The notes under the pieces: model-generated | What the model saw: the letters and a program-made list of their open reading frames with translations, nothing else | Database searches by the model: none | Told to the model about the DNA's origin: nothing | Assembly (NCBI GenBank): GCA_017467905.1 | Contig: JAFUKD010000023.1 | Span: 1-64,000 of the forward strand | DNA: 64,000 nucleotides | From: Phascolarctobacterium sp. | GTDB lineage: Bacteria; Bacillota; Negativicutes; Acidaminococcales; Acidaminococcaceae | Direction of reading: 5' to 3' | Made by a program: the position numbers and the translations under genes | Shown here: positions 19,152 through 28,028 of the stretch, in pieces | Layout of the letters: every line of letters begins with the position of its first letter | How positions within the stretch are numbered: the stretch's first letter is position 1

Positions 19152-20410
19152 ATGAGTACAGCACTTATAGCACCAAGGAAAAAACGTAATACCAAAGGAG
19201 CAGCGATTGCCCAGGCAATCTTAGAACAGTACCAGCCAAAAAACAGAGAGGAAATGCAGGCTGCCATTAAGGATACTTCGGCCCCATGTTTGAAGCCATG
19301 CTGCAAGGGGAGATGGATGCCCATCTGGGCTATGAGTCCAACGACCATGGGTACAAAGAAACCGATAACCGCCGGAATGGCTATATAGCAAAAAACGTAA
19401 AGACTTCTTACGGAGAGATTCCTGTGGAAGTTCCACGGGATCGCCAGGCTACTTTTGAGCCGCAGGTTATTCCCAAAAGGACACGGGATATCAGCGGAAT
19501 TGAGGATAAAGTCATGTCCATGTACGCCCGGGGCATGAGCCAGCGGGACATTGCGGATACCATAGAGGATATCTATGGGGTTGAGATATCTCATGAAACT
19601 ATTTCCAGCATTACGGACCGAGTCATTGAGACCGCAGAGGAATGGCAAAATCGTCCGCTCAAAAAGTTTTACACTTTTTTATTTGTGGATTGCCTGTATG
19701 TTTCTATCCGCAAGGAAATGGAGACAAAAAGTTGCGCAGTCTATGTAATTCTGGGGTATGATGTAAATGGCATCAAGGATGTCCTGGGTTTATGGATAGG
19801 AGAGGCAGAAGGGAAACACTATTGGATGCAGATATTTGACGAGATCAAAGCCCGGGGCGTGGAAGACGTACTGTTTATCAGCATGGATGGAGTATCCGGT
19901 CTGGAGGAAGGTGCAAAATCCTTTTTTAAAGATGTCACTGTACAGCGCTGTATCGTGCACTTGATCCGCAACTCCATTAAATACATTCCTTCCAAAGACT
20001 ACAAGGCCTATACGGCACAGCTACGGAAAGTCTATGGAGCCGCCAGCCTGAAGGCTGCAGAGGCTGAATTTGAGCGTTTCAAGCAGGCGTGGAGCCAGTA
20101 TCCGGGAGCTGTAGACGTATGGGTACGGAACTGGAAATATGTGGAGCAACTGTTCAATTACGGGAGCGCGGTGAGAAAAGTCATGTATACGACCAATGCC
20201 ATAGAAGCAGTCAATTCCAGTTTCAGGAAAGTTACTAAAAAAGGTTCCTTCCCCAGCGAGGAGGCAGTGAGGAAGGCTCTGTATCTGCGGATCACAGAGC
20301 TTTACAAAAAATGGAATAGCCGCCCGGTATCTAACTGGTCCATGGTGCGCAACCAGCTTTCCATGGATGACAAGATGCAGGCCCGGATCATGAAATATGA
20401 AAATTTTTAA
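19152..20410 (+). pseudogene. IS256-family transposase with a single-base frameshift
   Basis: The first part (from ATG 19152: MSTALIAPRKKRN ... EEMQAAIKDT) and the main part (from 19286: MFEAMLQGEMDAHLGYE ...) are adjacent regions of one mutator-type transposase of about 420 residues. They are in different frames. One missing T near 19278-19281 explains the switch, as an added base restores a natural DTFGPMFEAML joint. The rest, including the catalytic region (VLFISMDGVSGLEEG) and the C-terminal TTNAIEAVNSSFRK motif, is intact. It is therefore inactive unless the missing base is a consensus error or frameshifting occurs. Confidence 0.8.
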
Positions 20411-20432
20411 CAATACCACACAGGAGGTCTCT

Positions 20433-20685
20433 ATGAATTACTATGATTATTTTGAGGAAGAGGAACATGTAAACGGAGAAGTTTCCATGGACGAATTTAT
20501 TGCAGAAGCAACCCGTAAAGACTTAAAGTTCAGAACGTTAGCGGAAGAACTAACTCCAGTATCTGCGAACATCCAGAATCACGCTGATCAATGAGCTTTT
20601 CACCTGCTATGAGTATCTCGGGGGACGAGACCTTCTGGAATTATACCAGGCTTATCGCAACGGTGAAGAATTGCCCTTTAACTAA
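20433..20685 (+). pseudogene. Small IS passenger ORF, frameshifted
   Basis: An ATG at 20433 after AGGAGG opens a short acidic protein (MNYYDYFEEEEH). The expected ending (LINELFTCYEYLGGRDLLELYQ ... ELPFN) is found in another frame from about 20566 to the stop at 20685, so a frameshift splits it. Such short frames often follow IS256-type transposases. The function is unknown. Confidence 0.5.
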
Positions 20686-20760
20686 GCAAATCGGCGGCCA
20701 TAATGGCCGCCGATAAAAAATCAAAAAAACTTACACATTTTACTTGACAAACTCAACTCA

Positions 20761-21201
20761 AAAAAAAGCCGCAGCGGTGACGATGTTCCTCTTGATTACG
20801 GTGCATCTGCCAATGAACTCTTTTTCCCGGATACGCTGAATGATGTTCTGGAAAAGCAGATACGCAATGGCGATTTCATTGACGCAATTTTCTATTGCCC
20901 TTACGATATACACGAGCTTGTGACGGAGGAATATCTGTCTGAAATCCTGTCGGAACTGAAAGAGGATCACAAAGAGCTGTTGTTTCTGTGGGCTGTCCGG
21001 TTGTTCAGTTCCACAAGGATCGCCGCTATACGGCAGCAGAGTGACCGCAACATCCGAAAGGTACGCAATACAATGATGAAAAAGATACGAAAAGAGCTGC
21101 TTTCCGCCCTTACGGATAAGGCGGAAAAGCAGCAGCCGATGACTTTAATGGAAAAGGCTTTTTTATCAGACAATGGAAAAGCGGTTGATACAGAAGGATA
21201 G
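20761..21201 (+). pseudogene. 3' part of an integrative-element gene, cut by the IS
   Basis: The frame is open directly from the right end of the IS (KKSRSGDDVPLDYGASANELFF...) to a stop at 21201, with no start codon near the IS end. It resembles a helix-rich backbone protein of Firmicute integrative elements (EEYLSEILSELKEDHKELLFLWAV; RKVRNTMMKKIRKELL). The 5' part is missing, evidently removed by the IS256 insertion or later deletion. The function is unknown. Confidence 0.5.
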
Positions 21202-21267
21202 AAATAGTATAATGCTAATATGAATTAGAGTTATTCGGGTTACAATACATAGCGGAGGGTTTTGTAT

Positions 21268-22160
21268 ATGAAACACCTTTTTGAACGCACCAGTTCCAAC
21301 TGGGTGCGATATAGCGAATATGAATGGAAAGAGGCGGCAGACGGCACATTGTATCTCACGCCCACAAAGACAGCGCAGCCGAGCATCTATGACCCGCTGG
21401 CGGAGTATCAGCGGATCGTCCTGGATGCTATCAATATCGGGCGCATGGGCATGGGTGAGAAGCCGGATGCGGAAATCCAAAAGGCGATCCAGCAGTTTGC
21501 CGTAAAGTACGGTCTGTTCGGTTTGATGACTGCACTGCCGACTACGCCTAGCTTTATGGACTATGAAGCGGTGTACCTGCCGAAAAACCATTTCATCAAA
21601 GAGGAAACCATGTCCACGGAGGATTATCTGGATTTATTCTTCCCCTTTGACAAACTGGATGTCATCAAGCGTGGAGTGGAATCCATGTGGAATATCCAGA
21701 ATGACCGCATTATGATGGCGCTGGCCATGACCATGACAGATAAGCCTATGGCGGTCAATATGAGCTTTCAGCGGGAGTATGCCGAGCGCTACGACTGGAT
21801 GAAGCAGCAGTTTATTGATTTGGCATTTACCTATGTCAACAGCTTTCTTTATTATGAGGACCACGATAAGCTGAACGAGGACACCCGGCAGATCATGCAG
21901 GAGAGCATGGCGGCATAGCACCGACCTACCATATTCTCCTGCTGGACAAGCCGACAATCGTATGGGATTTCCACTCGCTGCTGCTTGGCGTACAGATGAT
22001 GTTCAGCTTTATGCTGACCGACAGCGAGAATCCGATCCGCCTGTGCCGACATTGCACCAAAGCCTTTGTCGCAAGCAGACCGAGCGCCGTATTTTGCAGT
22101 CCTCAGTGCAAAAACAAGCACAATGTTTACAAGAGCAGGGCGAAGGATAAAAAGGAATGA
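21268..22160 (+). pseudogene. Zinc-finger protein of an integrative element, frameshifted
   Basis: ATG 21268 follows GGAGGG and gives 216 residues to a stop at 21918. Immediately after, another frame continues the protein with IAPTYHILLLDKPTIVW and a CGNR-like zinc finger (LCRHCTKAFVASRPS, then FCSPQCKNK) to TGA 22158-22160. A single missing G in a G run near 21912-21914 accounts for the break. The intact protein would be about 297 residues. The function is unknown, and such proteins travel with integrative elements. Confidence 0.65.
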
Positions 22161-22179
22161 AGGGAAAGGAATTGAATTT

Positions 22180-23646
22180 ATGATAGACAGATGGATTGCA
22201 GAAGCAACGGAATGTGATTTCAAGGTTGCTCTGGAAGTAAAGAAGCCGAAAAGCTGGCTCAAAAGTGTCAGCGCTTTTGCTAATGGGATCGGCGGTACAC
22301 TCTTTTTCGGCATTGATAATGACAGAAATGTAATCGGATTGGATGATGCACAGACCGATGCGGAAACGATCAGCCGCTTGATTAAAGAACGCATTACACC
22401 GTACCCCAACTTTATCCTTGCTCCCGAAAGAGAGAATGGAAAGGATCTGCTTGTGCTGACCGTTTCCTCTGGACGCACCACGCCTTATTATTATAAGGCC
22501 GATGGCGTGATGGAGGCATATATCCGTATTGGCAACGAAAGTGTAATTGCTCCCGATTATGTACTGAATCAGCTTATTCTAAAGGGCATGAACCGTACCT
22601 ATGATGCCCTGACCTCTGAATATGACTTCAAAGATTACTCCTTTTCCAAGCTGCGTGAGAGATATAAGGTCTGGACGAGCAACAGCATGGAAGATAAGCT
22701 GTTCGATTCCTTTGACATAAGGGACAATCATGGCAAGCTGACCAATGCGGGCGCTTTGCTTGCGGACGATTCCCCGGTCAGACATTCCCGCCTGTTCTGC
22801 ACACGATGGAACGGATTGGATAAAAGCGGTGGTATGGTAGATGCGCTGGACAGCGCAGAACACTCCGGCAGCTTGATTATCCTGCTCAACGAGGGCGTGG
22901 GATTTGTAAAGCGGAACATGAAAACCCGCTGGAAAAAAACCGCCAACTCCCGTATTGAAATGCCTGACTACTGTGAGCGAAGTGTTTTTGAAGCACTTGT
23001 CAATGCGTTGATTCACCGTGACTACCCCATTTTAGGCAGCGAAGTTCATATCGACATTTATGATGACCGCCTTACCATCTATTCCCCCGGCGGCATGGCA
23101 GACGGCACACGGATACAGGAAAGGGATATTTCCAGCATTTCCTCCACACGCCGCAATCCTGTTCTTGCCGATATTTTCGGTCGGTTGGGTTATATGGAGC
23201 GTCAGGGCAGCGGATTCAAGAAAATTACGGAAGCTTACCATGCCGCCCACAATTTCCGTACGGAATTGGAGCCTAAGTTCTATTCCGATGGCACTTCGTT
23301 CCAAGTTACTCTGTATAACTTGAATTATGGGCAACCAACTGTCGAAACAGGTCTTGCGGATGAAAAACAGGCCTTCGATAACGAAAAAACAGGCCTTCAA
23401 ATCAAAAAACAGGCCTTTGAAAGCCTGTTAGCAGGCCTTGGGGCCAGCGCACCCACAAAAGAAAATATTTTGAAATTGTTTCAGCATTTTGGTTTCGATA
23501 CAGTTTTCGCACGAGCTGATGTTATGCAAGTAATAGGAATTACATCAACTCCGGCAACAGAGTTGATGCGAAAAATGAAAGATGCTAAACTGATTGAAAG
23601 CGCAAAAGGCCGGGGCGAATATATGTTTGTTGAGCCGAAAGAGTGA
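22180..23646 (+). CDS. AlbA_2/Schlafen-like ATP-binding regulator (RecG-like annotation group)
   Basis: This protein has 488 residues from ATG 22180, chosen for the AAAGG site upstream. The N-terminal AlbA_2 (Schlafen-type) segment is visible as LEVKKPKSWLKSVSAFANG and GTLFFGIDNDRNV. The middle has a GHKL-ATPase-like region (FEALVNALIHRDYP ... GGMADGTRI) and the C-terminus a winged helix. Members are often annotated as helicase-related or transcriptional regulators; the role is unknown. A linker near residues 388-420 is built on repeated KQAF units encoded by repeated ACAGGCCTT words. Confidence 0.75.
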   Translation: MIDRWIAEATECDFKVALEVKKPKSWLKSVSAFANGIGGTLFFGIDNDRNVIGLDDAQTDAETISRLIKERITPYPNFILAPERENGKDLLVLTVSSGRTTPYYYKADGVMEAYIRIGNESVIAPDYVLNQLILKGMNRTYDALTSEYDFKDYSFSKLRERYKVWTSNSMEDKLFDSFDIRDNHGKLTNAGALLADDSPVRHSRLFCTRWNGLDKSGGMVDALDSAEHSGSLIILLNEGVGFVKRNMKTRWKKTANSRIEMPDYCERSVFEALVNALIHRDYPILGSEVHIDIYDDRLTIYSPGGMADGTRIQERDISSISSTRRNPVLADIFGRLGYMERQGSGFKKITEAYHAAHNFRTELEPKFYSDGTSFQVTLYNLNYGQPTVETGLADEKQAFDNEKTGLQIKKQAFESLLAGLGASAPTKENILKLFQHFGFDTVFARADVMQVIGITSTPATELMRKMKDAKLIESAKGRGEYMFVEPKE

Positions 23647-23685
23647 TTCTTGTATCAGTCTCCCCCAAAGGTGACAGAAAAGTTA

Positions 23686-23722
23686 ATGCCCGTTATCAGC
23701 CATACAGCCGATAACGGGCATT
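23686..23722. terminator. Hairpin terminator
   Basis: A 10-bp stem (GCCCGTTATC at 23688-23697 with its complement at 23710-23719) lies between the converging AlbA_2 and TnpV genes. It can serve both strands. Confidence 0.5.
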
Positions 23723-23758
23723 CGATTAAGCATATACAAGTTCAGCCAGCACAATTTC

Positions 23759-24097
23759 CTATGCACAGTTGTGGATGCTGTTTTTACGACGCACCCATTC
23801 CATTTGGTCAGCCGCTTTCAGTGTATCAGTTACACCCTCCTGTTTCTCCATGGCGGATATGATGATTTCCATACGGTTTTTGCAGGCTTGGTCGATCTCA
23901 GCCAAATGCTTGAATATCGTCCCGTCAAGGATCATGATGTTATAAATTATTGAACAATGTTCTTTCAAGTAGATGCGGCGCATACGCCCATATTTACCGA
24001 TTCGGTAGTCTCCGGTATCCGGCAGAATAAGGTTGGGGATAAGATAATCTCCCTCTTGACGATATGTGCCGCCCATTTCCTCAAATAGAGATTTCAT
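23759..24097 (-). CDS. tnpV: TnpV transposon protein, slightly shortened
   Basis: This is a 112-residue TnpV-like protein (MKSLFEEMGGTYRQEGDYL ... AEIDQACKNRMEIIISAM ... ADQMEWVRRKNSI). ATG 24097 follows AGGGAGC. TAG at 23759-23761 ends it early: the same frame continues with EIVLAELVYA to TAA at 23726, the usual family ending. The stop therefore removes about 12 residues and may come from a GAG codon. It is a marker of transposon or integrative-element debris. The function is unknown. Confidence 0.75.
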   Translation of the reverse strand: MKSLFEEMGGTYRQEGDYLIPNLILPDTGDYRIGKYGRMRRIYLKEHCSIIYNIMILDGTIFKHLAEIDQACKNRMEIIISAMEKQEGVTDTLKAADQMEWVRRKNSIHNCA

Positions 24098-24323
24098 AGG
24101 CAAAAGCTCCCTTCTGTGTGAATTTAAGCGGTTATGCAGATTTTTTACTCCTTTCCTATAACTGCTTTTCAATTCACCACAAATGAGCCGCAGTCATATG
24201 TATTAGGTAGCAGAAACTACCCTTTACATATTAACTCTTGGTAATCGCTCATTTTAAAATCCCCTAACAAAAGTAAATAAGAAAGCTAAGAGTTTAGTTA
24301 AATTTTTCACATCAATTGCTCCT

Positions 24324-25044
24324 TTAAATCGTCATCGATTCTTTTTCGCTACCATCGGGGTTTGTGAAATACAAAGTGCTACGACCATTAAAAAGTATGT
24401 AAACAGCTTTAACTTTTCTAGTCAACCTATCTTTATACATAATTTTATAATAGTCATCTTTTACAAAATATATGTATAGATTTTGACCACTACTTTGTCT
24501 TTTGAAACAAAAAGCTGCATGTATAATATTTTCTTTACTTTGATCATCAAGACGAATAGCCAAAGAATATAATCTTTCACCAACTACTACATCTATATCT
24601 TTAAAAGGTGGCATATGAAAACCACGTTCCAAAGATTTTTGGTAATAATAGTCTGTAATTTTCTTACTCGCAACTAATTCAGCGACGTCGGAGTCAAAAC
24701 TATCTAATTTTTTTGAACTTTTGCTAATAAGTTAGCGTCTCTTCCGTTATTTAAAATATACTGATATTTCTTTTTAGCAGCATCATATAATCCGCTATCA
24801 AATTGTTTTTTGTTAATTCAAAATATTCTTCAAACATATTGTCTGGATTAGAAACTGCTTTTTTGAGTATTTTTTTATCATCACAATTTTGAATGACATA
24901 TTGATAAAGTTGTTGTGCTGCAACATAATCACCTTTTTTAGATAAATTATTTGCGTCTTTTAAATCGTTTTCATAAGAATGGCAGCCAGTGATAAGTAGC
25001 ATGGATAATGTGGTTAGAATAATACATATCTTTTTAAATAGCAT
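24324..25044 (-). pseudogene. Lipoprotein gene with two poly-A frameshifts
   Basis: The start at 25044 gives a lipoprotein signal with lipobox LITGC (C21). Its frame ends near 24751. Adding one A to the A run after ELTK restores EYFELTKKQFDSGLYDAAKKKYQYILNN. Adding one more A after AKVQ restores a frame through KKITDYYYQKSLERG into the C-terminal part (from about 24632: MPPFKDIDVVVGERLYSLAI). The restored protein would have about 240 residues with repeat-like helical units in the first half. The function is unknown. Both lesions are single-base losses in A tracts (6 and 7 A remaining), so either decay or consensus error is possible. Confidence 0.65.
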
Positions 25045-25073
25045 ACAAGCATCTCCTTAAAATCTTTATGCTC

Positions 25074-25118
25074 ACACGAAACGTGTTGTCTTGAAGTTGT
25101 TATAACACTATTCGTGTT
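25074..25118. promoter_or_regulatory. Two operator-like dyads in the divergent region
   Basis: ACAC-N5-GTGT occurs twice: 25074-25086 (ACACGAAACGTGT) and 25104-25118 (AACAC-TATTC-GTGTT). They lie between the lipoprotein gene (leftward) and the XRE regulator (rightward), so they are good candidates for that regulator's binding sites. Confidence 0.5.
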
Positions 25119-25203
25119 CACAATCAATTCAAAACACCTTTTGCGGTAATACACAGAATTTAAAATCAGATGTGTTAATATCAAAAGCAGAAAGGTGTTA
25201 GCT

Positions 25204-25515
25204 ATGAGGTTTGTGAGAATTTTACAGGATTTAAGAGAAGATAGAGATATAACTAGAAAAGATTTAGCAAATGCTTTGAATATTTCAATTAGTGCATTAG
25301 GAATGTATGAGCAGGGTAGGAGAGAGCCAAATATTGATATGCTTATCAAAATGGCTGACTACTTCGATGTGCCTATTGATTTACTTGTTGGAAGGTCTTA
25401 TAAAAATGATAATAACCAACTTTTGATTGAAGCACTGCACCTAAAAAATAAAATAGATAAACTTCCGCAAGGGTATAAAGATATAGTAAACTTTATGTTA
25501 GAAACTCAGGAATAA
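25204..25515 (+). CDS. XRE-family transcriptional regulator
   Basis: This is a 103-residue protein with a Cro/CI helix-turn-helix at residues ~5-60 (ITRKDLANALNISISALGMYEQGRREPNIDMLIKMADYF read in segments) and a short C-terminal helix. ATG 25204 follows AAAGGTG. It is divergent from the broken lipoprotein gene and flanked on the right by an ISL3 IS. It probably represses itself and the divergent gene through the paired dyads upstream (inference). Confidence 0.85.
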   Translation: MRFVRILQDLREDRDITRKDLANALNISISALGMYEQGRREPNIDMLIKMADYFDVPIDLLVGRSYKNDNNQLLIEALHLKNKIDKLPQGYKDIVNFMLETQE

Positions 25516-25525
25516 TTAAAGGGTG

Positions 25526-27234
25526 TCTGTCATAATTTGAGCCCGTCGCTTTGTCAATTTTGGGGCTGGCGCTATACCGTTTTGGGGTTTCGCTATGTCA
25601 TAGTTTGAGCCCAGTGCTATACCATTTTGGGGTCAAGCATTATAAAGATTAATGGTCAAGAGGAGATTAGCAGTTAACTAATCAATCTCTTGACCATTTT
25701 CGCATCTAAAACTTGAATGTATCACTTGGATTAAGGCAGTAGAGAATTCTATTACGAGTTCTTTTGAAGTTTTTAAATCCGTTAGCGTTGTATATGAGTT
25801 TGGCAACAAGCCGGTTCTTGGATTCCATGAAGCTGTTATTAATTCTCTTATCTTCTATAACGTTAAATGAGTTTATTATTTCTTCGCGCCAGTTTATTAG
25901 CAATAGATGAAATTCTTCATATTCACTAATACCACAATTTCCAAATATTGAAATAGCTTCATCAATTCTTACTGGAGCTGTTTGTAATGTAGATTGCTTA
26001 TTCAGGTCAATGTAATATTCCTTTAGTTCAAATGCAACCTTAAGTGCAGGAAAGCTTTCAAATAAGAAATCTCTTATACCTCGGTAATTTATATACTGCC
26101 CAAGTTTCTTGTTATATCTAGGTTCGTTGTCTAAAAAATCTTGGTATTTATGGTCAAATGCTCTACGGAATTTAATTAAAAGATACTTCAAGGTAGGATT
26201 TTCTGTAGAATTTTGGCATCTTATCCTCACCTTACGGAAATCATCCGTAAGGTGTTTCAACACATGGAAACTGTCAGCGCAGACTTTTGCCTTAGGAAAG
26301 AATATCCTGGCAATATCTCTGAAGTTTTCATACATATCTATGGAAATAAATCTAACATTGTCAAGTTCACTCTTGTTAGTCGTGAAGTTAAAAGTATTGT
26401 GTTTAAGCATAGAAAAGTATTGTATTAGATAAGTTTTCTTTCTGTCCGGCAACACGTCTACCATCTCGCCAGTCTCAAAGTTCATAAGTAAGCAACAGTA
26501 TTTGGCGCTGTGATCTGAGGAGGGGAAGTAGTGTTCGTCTATTGAAAGCACGGTTGGTAGCTTTTTCCTTGGAATCTCGACGTGTTTGTCGAATATACGC
26601 AGTACTTTGTTTGGAGAAGTATTGTATCTTTGAGCTACAGAGGTATAAGTCTCTTCAGGATGTTTGAGGTCTTTTAGAATATTTATTTTTGTTTCATAGG
26701 TAAGTTTTTCTCTTGAAGCAGAAAAGTGATTACTTTCGTTAAAGGAACAGCTGCAATTTTTGCAAAGATATCTGCGTTGCTCATAGATAATGTAGCAGAA
26801 TCGATTAGCGAAAGTGGAATGAGTAAGTTTTCTGTCATAATAGGCTTTTACTTTCACATTACCGTTACAGTAAGGACAGAGAACAGATTTCTTAGATAGT
26901 CTAATTCTAATAAAAACAGAACCATCTGAGCCTGTCGAAGTAGAAATCTTGGATAGGTCAGATGGTTTAATATTGAGGAAATCTGTGATAAACTTTTCGT
27001 AAGACATAAGGTCTACCTCCTTGTTGGATAGAGATTAGGGTTAACTCTATTTTAACGAGGAGGTTTTTGTATTTACAGGTAATTTTAGTGGGCTCAAATT
27101 ATGACATAGCACTGGGCTCGTAAATGTGAAAGGTACCGTCCCAAAAAATGACAAAGCGAAACCCCAAAAAGGTATAGCGGAAATGGGCTCAAATTATGAC
27201 ATAGGGGCGGGCACAGCCCAAAAGATGACATATA
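25526..27234 (-). mobile_element. ISL3-family insertion sequence
   Basis: Both ends carry several copies of a related block (TGTCATAATTTGAGCCC and TTTTGGGG...CGCTATACC on the plus strand at the left, inverted at the right). It surrounds an intact transposase. Such repeated subterminal blocks are usual for transposase-binding ends. Exact tips are uncertain by several bases. Confidence 0.7.
25706..27007 (-). CDS. ISL3-family transposase
   Basis: This is a 433-residue transposase with no frame disruption. The N-terminal zinc-ribbon has CPYCNGNVKVKAYYDRKLTHS and CKNCSCSF; the helix-turn-helix is at EETYTSVAQRYNTSPNKVLR. The DDE-type core follows (VLSIDEHYF, FISIDMYENF, CADSFHVLKHL) and ends with the family's C-terminal INNSFMESKNRLVAKL and NGFKNFKRTRNRILY. 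Mobility looks intact. Confidence 0.92.
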   Translation of the reverse strand: MSYEKFITDFLNIKPSDLSKISTSTGSDGSVFIRIRLSKKSVLCPYCNGNVKVKAYYDRKLTHSTFANRFCYIIYEQRRYLCKNCSCSFNESNHFSASREKLTYETKINILKDLKHPEETYTSVAQRYNTSPNKVLRIFDKHVEIPRKKLPTVLSIDEHYFPSSDHSAKYCCLLMNFETGEMVDVLPDRKKTYLIQYFSMLKHNTFNFTTNKSELDNVRFISIDMYENFRDIARIFFPKAKVCADSFHVLKHLTDDFRKVRIRCQNSTENPTLKYLLIKFRRAFDHKYQDFLDNEPRYNKKLGQYINYRGIRDFLFESFPALKVAFELKEYYIDLNKQSTLQTAPVRIDEAISIFGNCGISEYEEFHLLLINWREEIINSFNVIEDKRINNSFMESKNRLVAKLIYNANGFKNFKRTRNRILYCLNPSDTFKF

Positions 27235-27261
27235 TCTTTATAAAACGTATTAAGGATAGCA

Positions 27262-27480
27262 GAGAAACCTTCCAAAATAAAATTTACCTGTTTCCAAACA
27301 GCTAATAGCAAAACATAGCGACATGTATTCAAGAAAATATCGCGACGTTCCACATCCTGAGCTGTAGTTTCTAAAAGTTTTGGAATACTTACGAAGCGAA
27401 TATGTGGACAGCGATATTTTCAAACTAAAAGGAGCGTAGAAATTTGCTTGCAAATTTTGGTATGTTTTGCGTGCTGGGGA
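27262..27480 (-). repeat. Dispersed ~190-bp repeat, copy B (reverse)
   Basis: This is a reverse-oriented copy of the element at 1852. It keeps GTCCACATATTCGCTTCG, CAGCTCAGGATGTGGA and the CGCTCCTTTT word. The upstream hairpin is at 27440-27457 but has a different stem sequence (AAATTTG/CAAATTT) from copies A and C, so the pairing is kept while the letters change. No gene is seen in 27240-27590 apart from this. Confidence 0.65.
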
Positions 27481-27591
27481 AACAGGAAATTTTATAAATA
27501 AATTCTTCTAAAAAATGAGACGCTTCATATAAATATTGCTATATTTCATCTTATGTTGTAATCTTAGAATAGTAGCGGAGGTGGTATAGAA

Positions 27592-27861
27592 ATGAAAGTT
27601 ACTTATCCTGCTTGTTTCTATAAAGAATCTGATGGTAGTTATACTGTTATTTTTCCAGATTTAAATCATTTGGCAACTTGTGGAGATAGTTTGGAAGATG
27701 CCATGGCTATGGCTAATGATTGTTTGGTTGGATACTTATGTGAATGTAAGCAAAGTAATGATATTATAAATACTCCTTCTAAATTACAAGATATAAATCC
27801 TAATGATGAGTATAATGATTATGAGGAAGTTTTCGTAAATATTTTGACGGTGGATATTTAG
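27592..27861 (+). CDS. hicB: HicB-family antitoxin, no HicA partner seen
   Basis: This 89-residue protein has the HicB partial RNase-H-like fold (YPACFYKESDGSYTVIFPDLNHLATCGDSLEDAM). RBS GGAGGTG lies ~8 bp before ATG. In usual pairs a ~60-residue HicA toxin lies directly beside it; none is found in the flanking 27480-27591 or 27862-28028 bases. The C-terminus (EDYNDYEEVF type) lacks a recognisable helix-turn-helix. It may be a relic or may act with a HicA elsewhere. Confidence 0.8.
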   Translation: MKVTYPACFYKESDGSYTVIFPDLNHLATCGDSLEDAMAMANDCLVGYLCECKQSNDIINTPSKLQDINPNDEYNDYEEVFVNILTVDI

Positions 27862-27875
27862 GGTTTTGGTTTTCA

Positions 27876-27905
27876 AGCGATGCTCAGGCGGGCATCGCTT
27901 TTTCT
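27876..27905 (+). terminator. Terminator of hicB
   Basis: A GCGATGC stem, loop, GCATCGC, then TTTTTCT. Confidence 0.75.
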
Positions 27906-28028
27906 ATCTTAAAAGAAGGGTAGAAATTTGCTTGCAAATTTTCTTACGCCTTTTCCGCTAAAATACTATATAATAGGAAGAAAGTTGCAGATATACTTGT
28001 AGGTATGTAAAAATTTTAGGAGTACACA

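Larger units (their letters stand above)
19056..20749 (+). mobile_element. IS256-family insertion sequence
   Basis: The terminal inverted repeats are 22 bp (19056-19077 and 20728-20749) with 3 mismatches; both end in TGTGTAAGTT when read inward. Inside are an IS256-type transposase (frameshifted) and a small passenger frame. The internal hairpin at 20690-20718 looks like a terminator. I saw no convincing target duplication. The element closes off the BREX operon and truncates the gene on its right. Confidence 0.8.

Noticed and set aside
20690-20718. Perfect GGCGGCC hairpin taken as an attachment site
   Set aside because: It is inside the IS just before its right end and fits the terminator of the passenger gene.
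23341-23430. Possible CRISPR-like array of AGGCCTT words
   Set aside because: Units are short, irregular and inside a coding frame; no cas genes are present.
23650-23862. Short open frame after the AlbA_2 gene
   Set aside because: It overlaps a terminator hairpin and the antisense TnpV gene and has no ribosome site.
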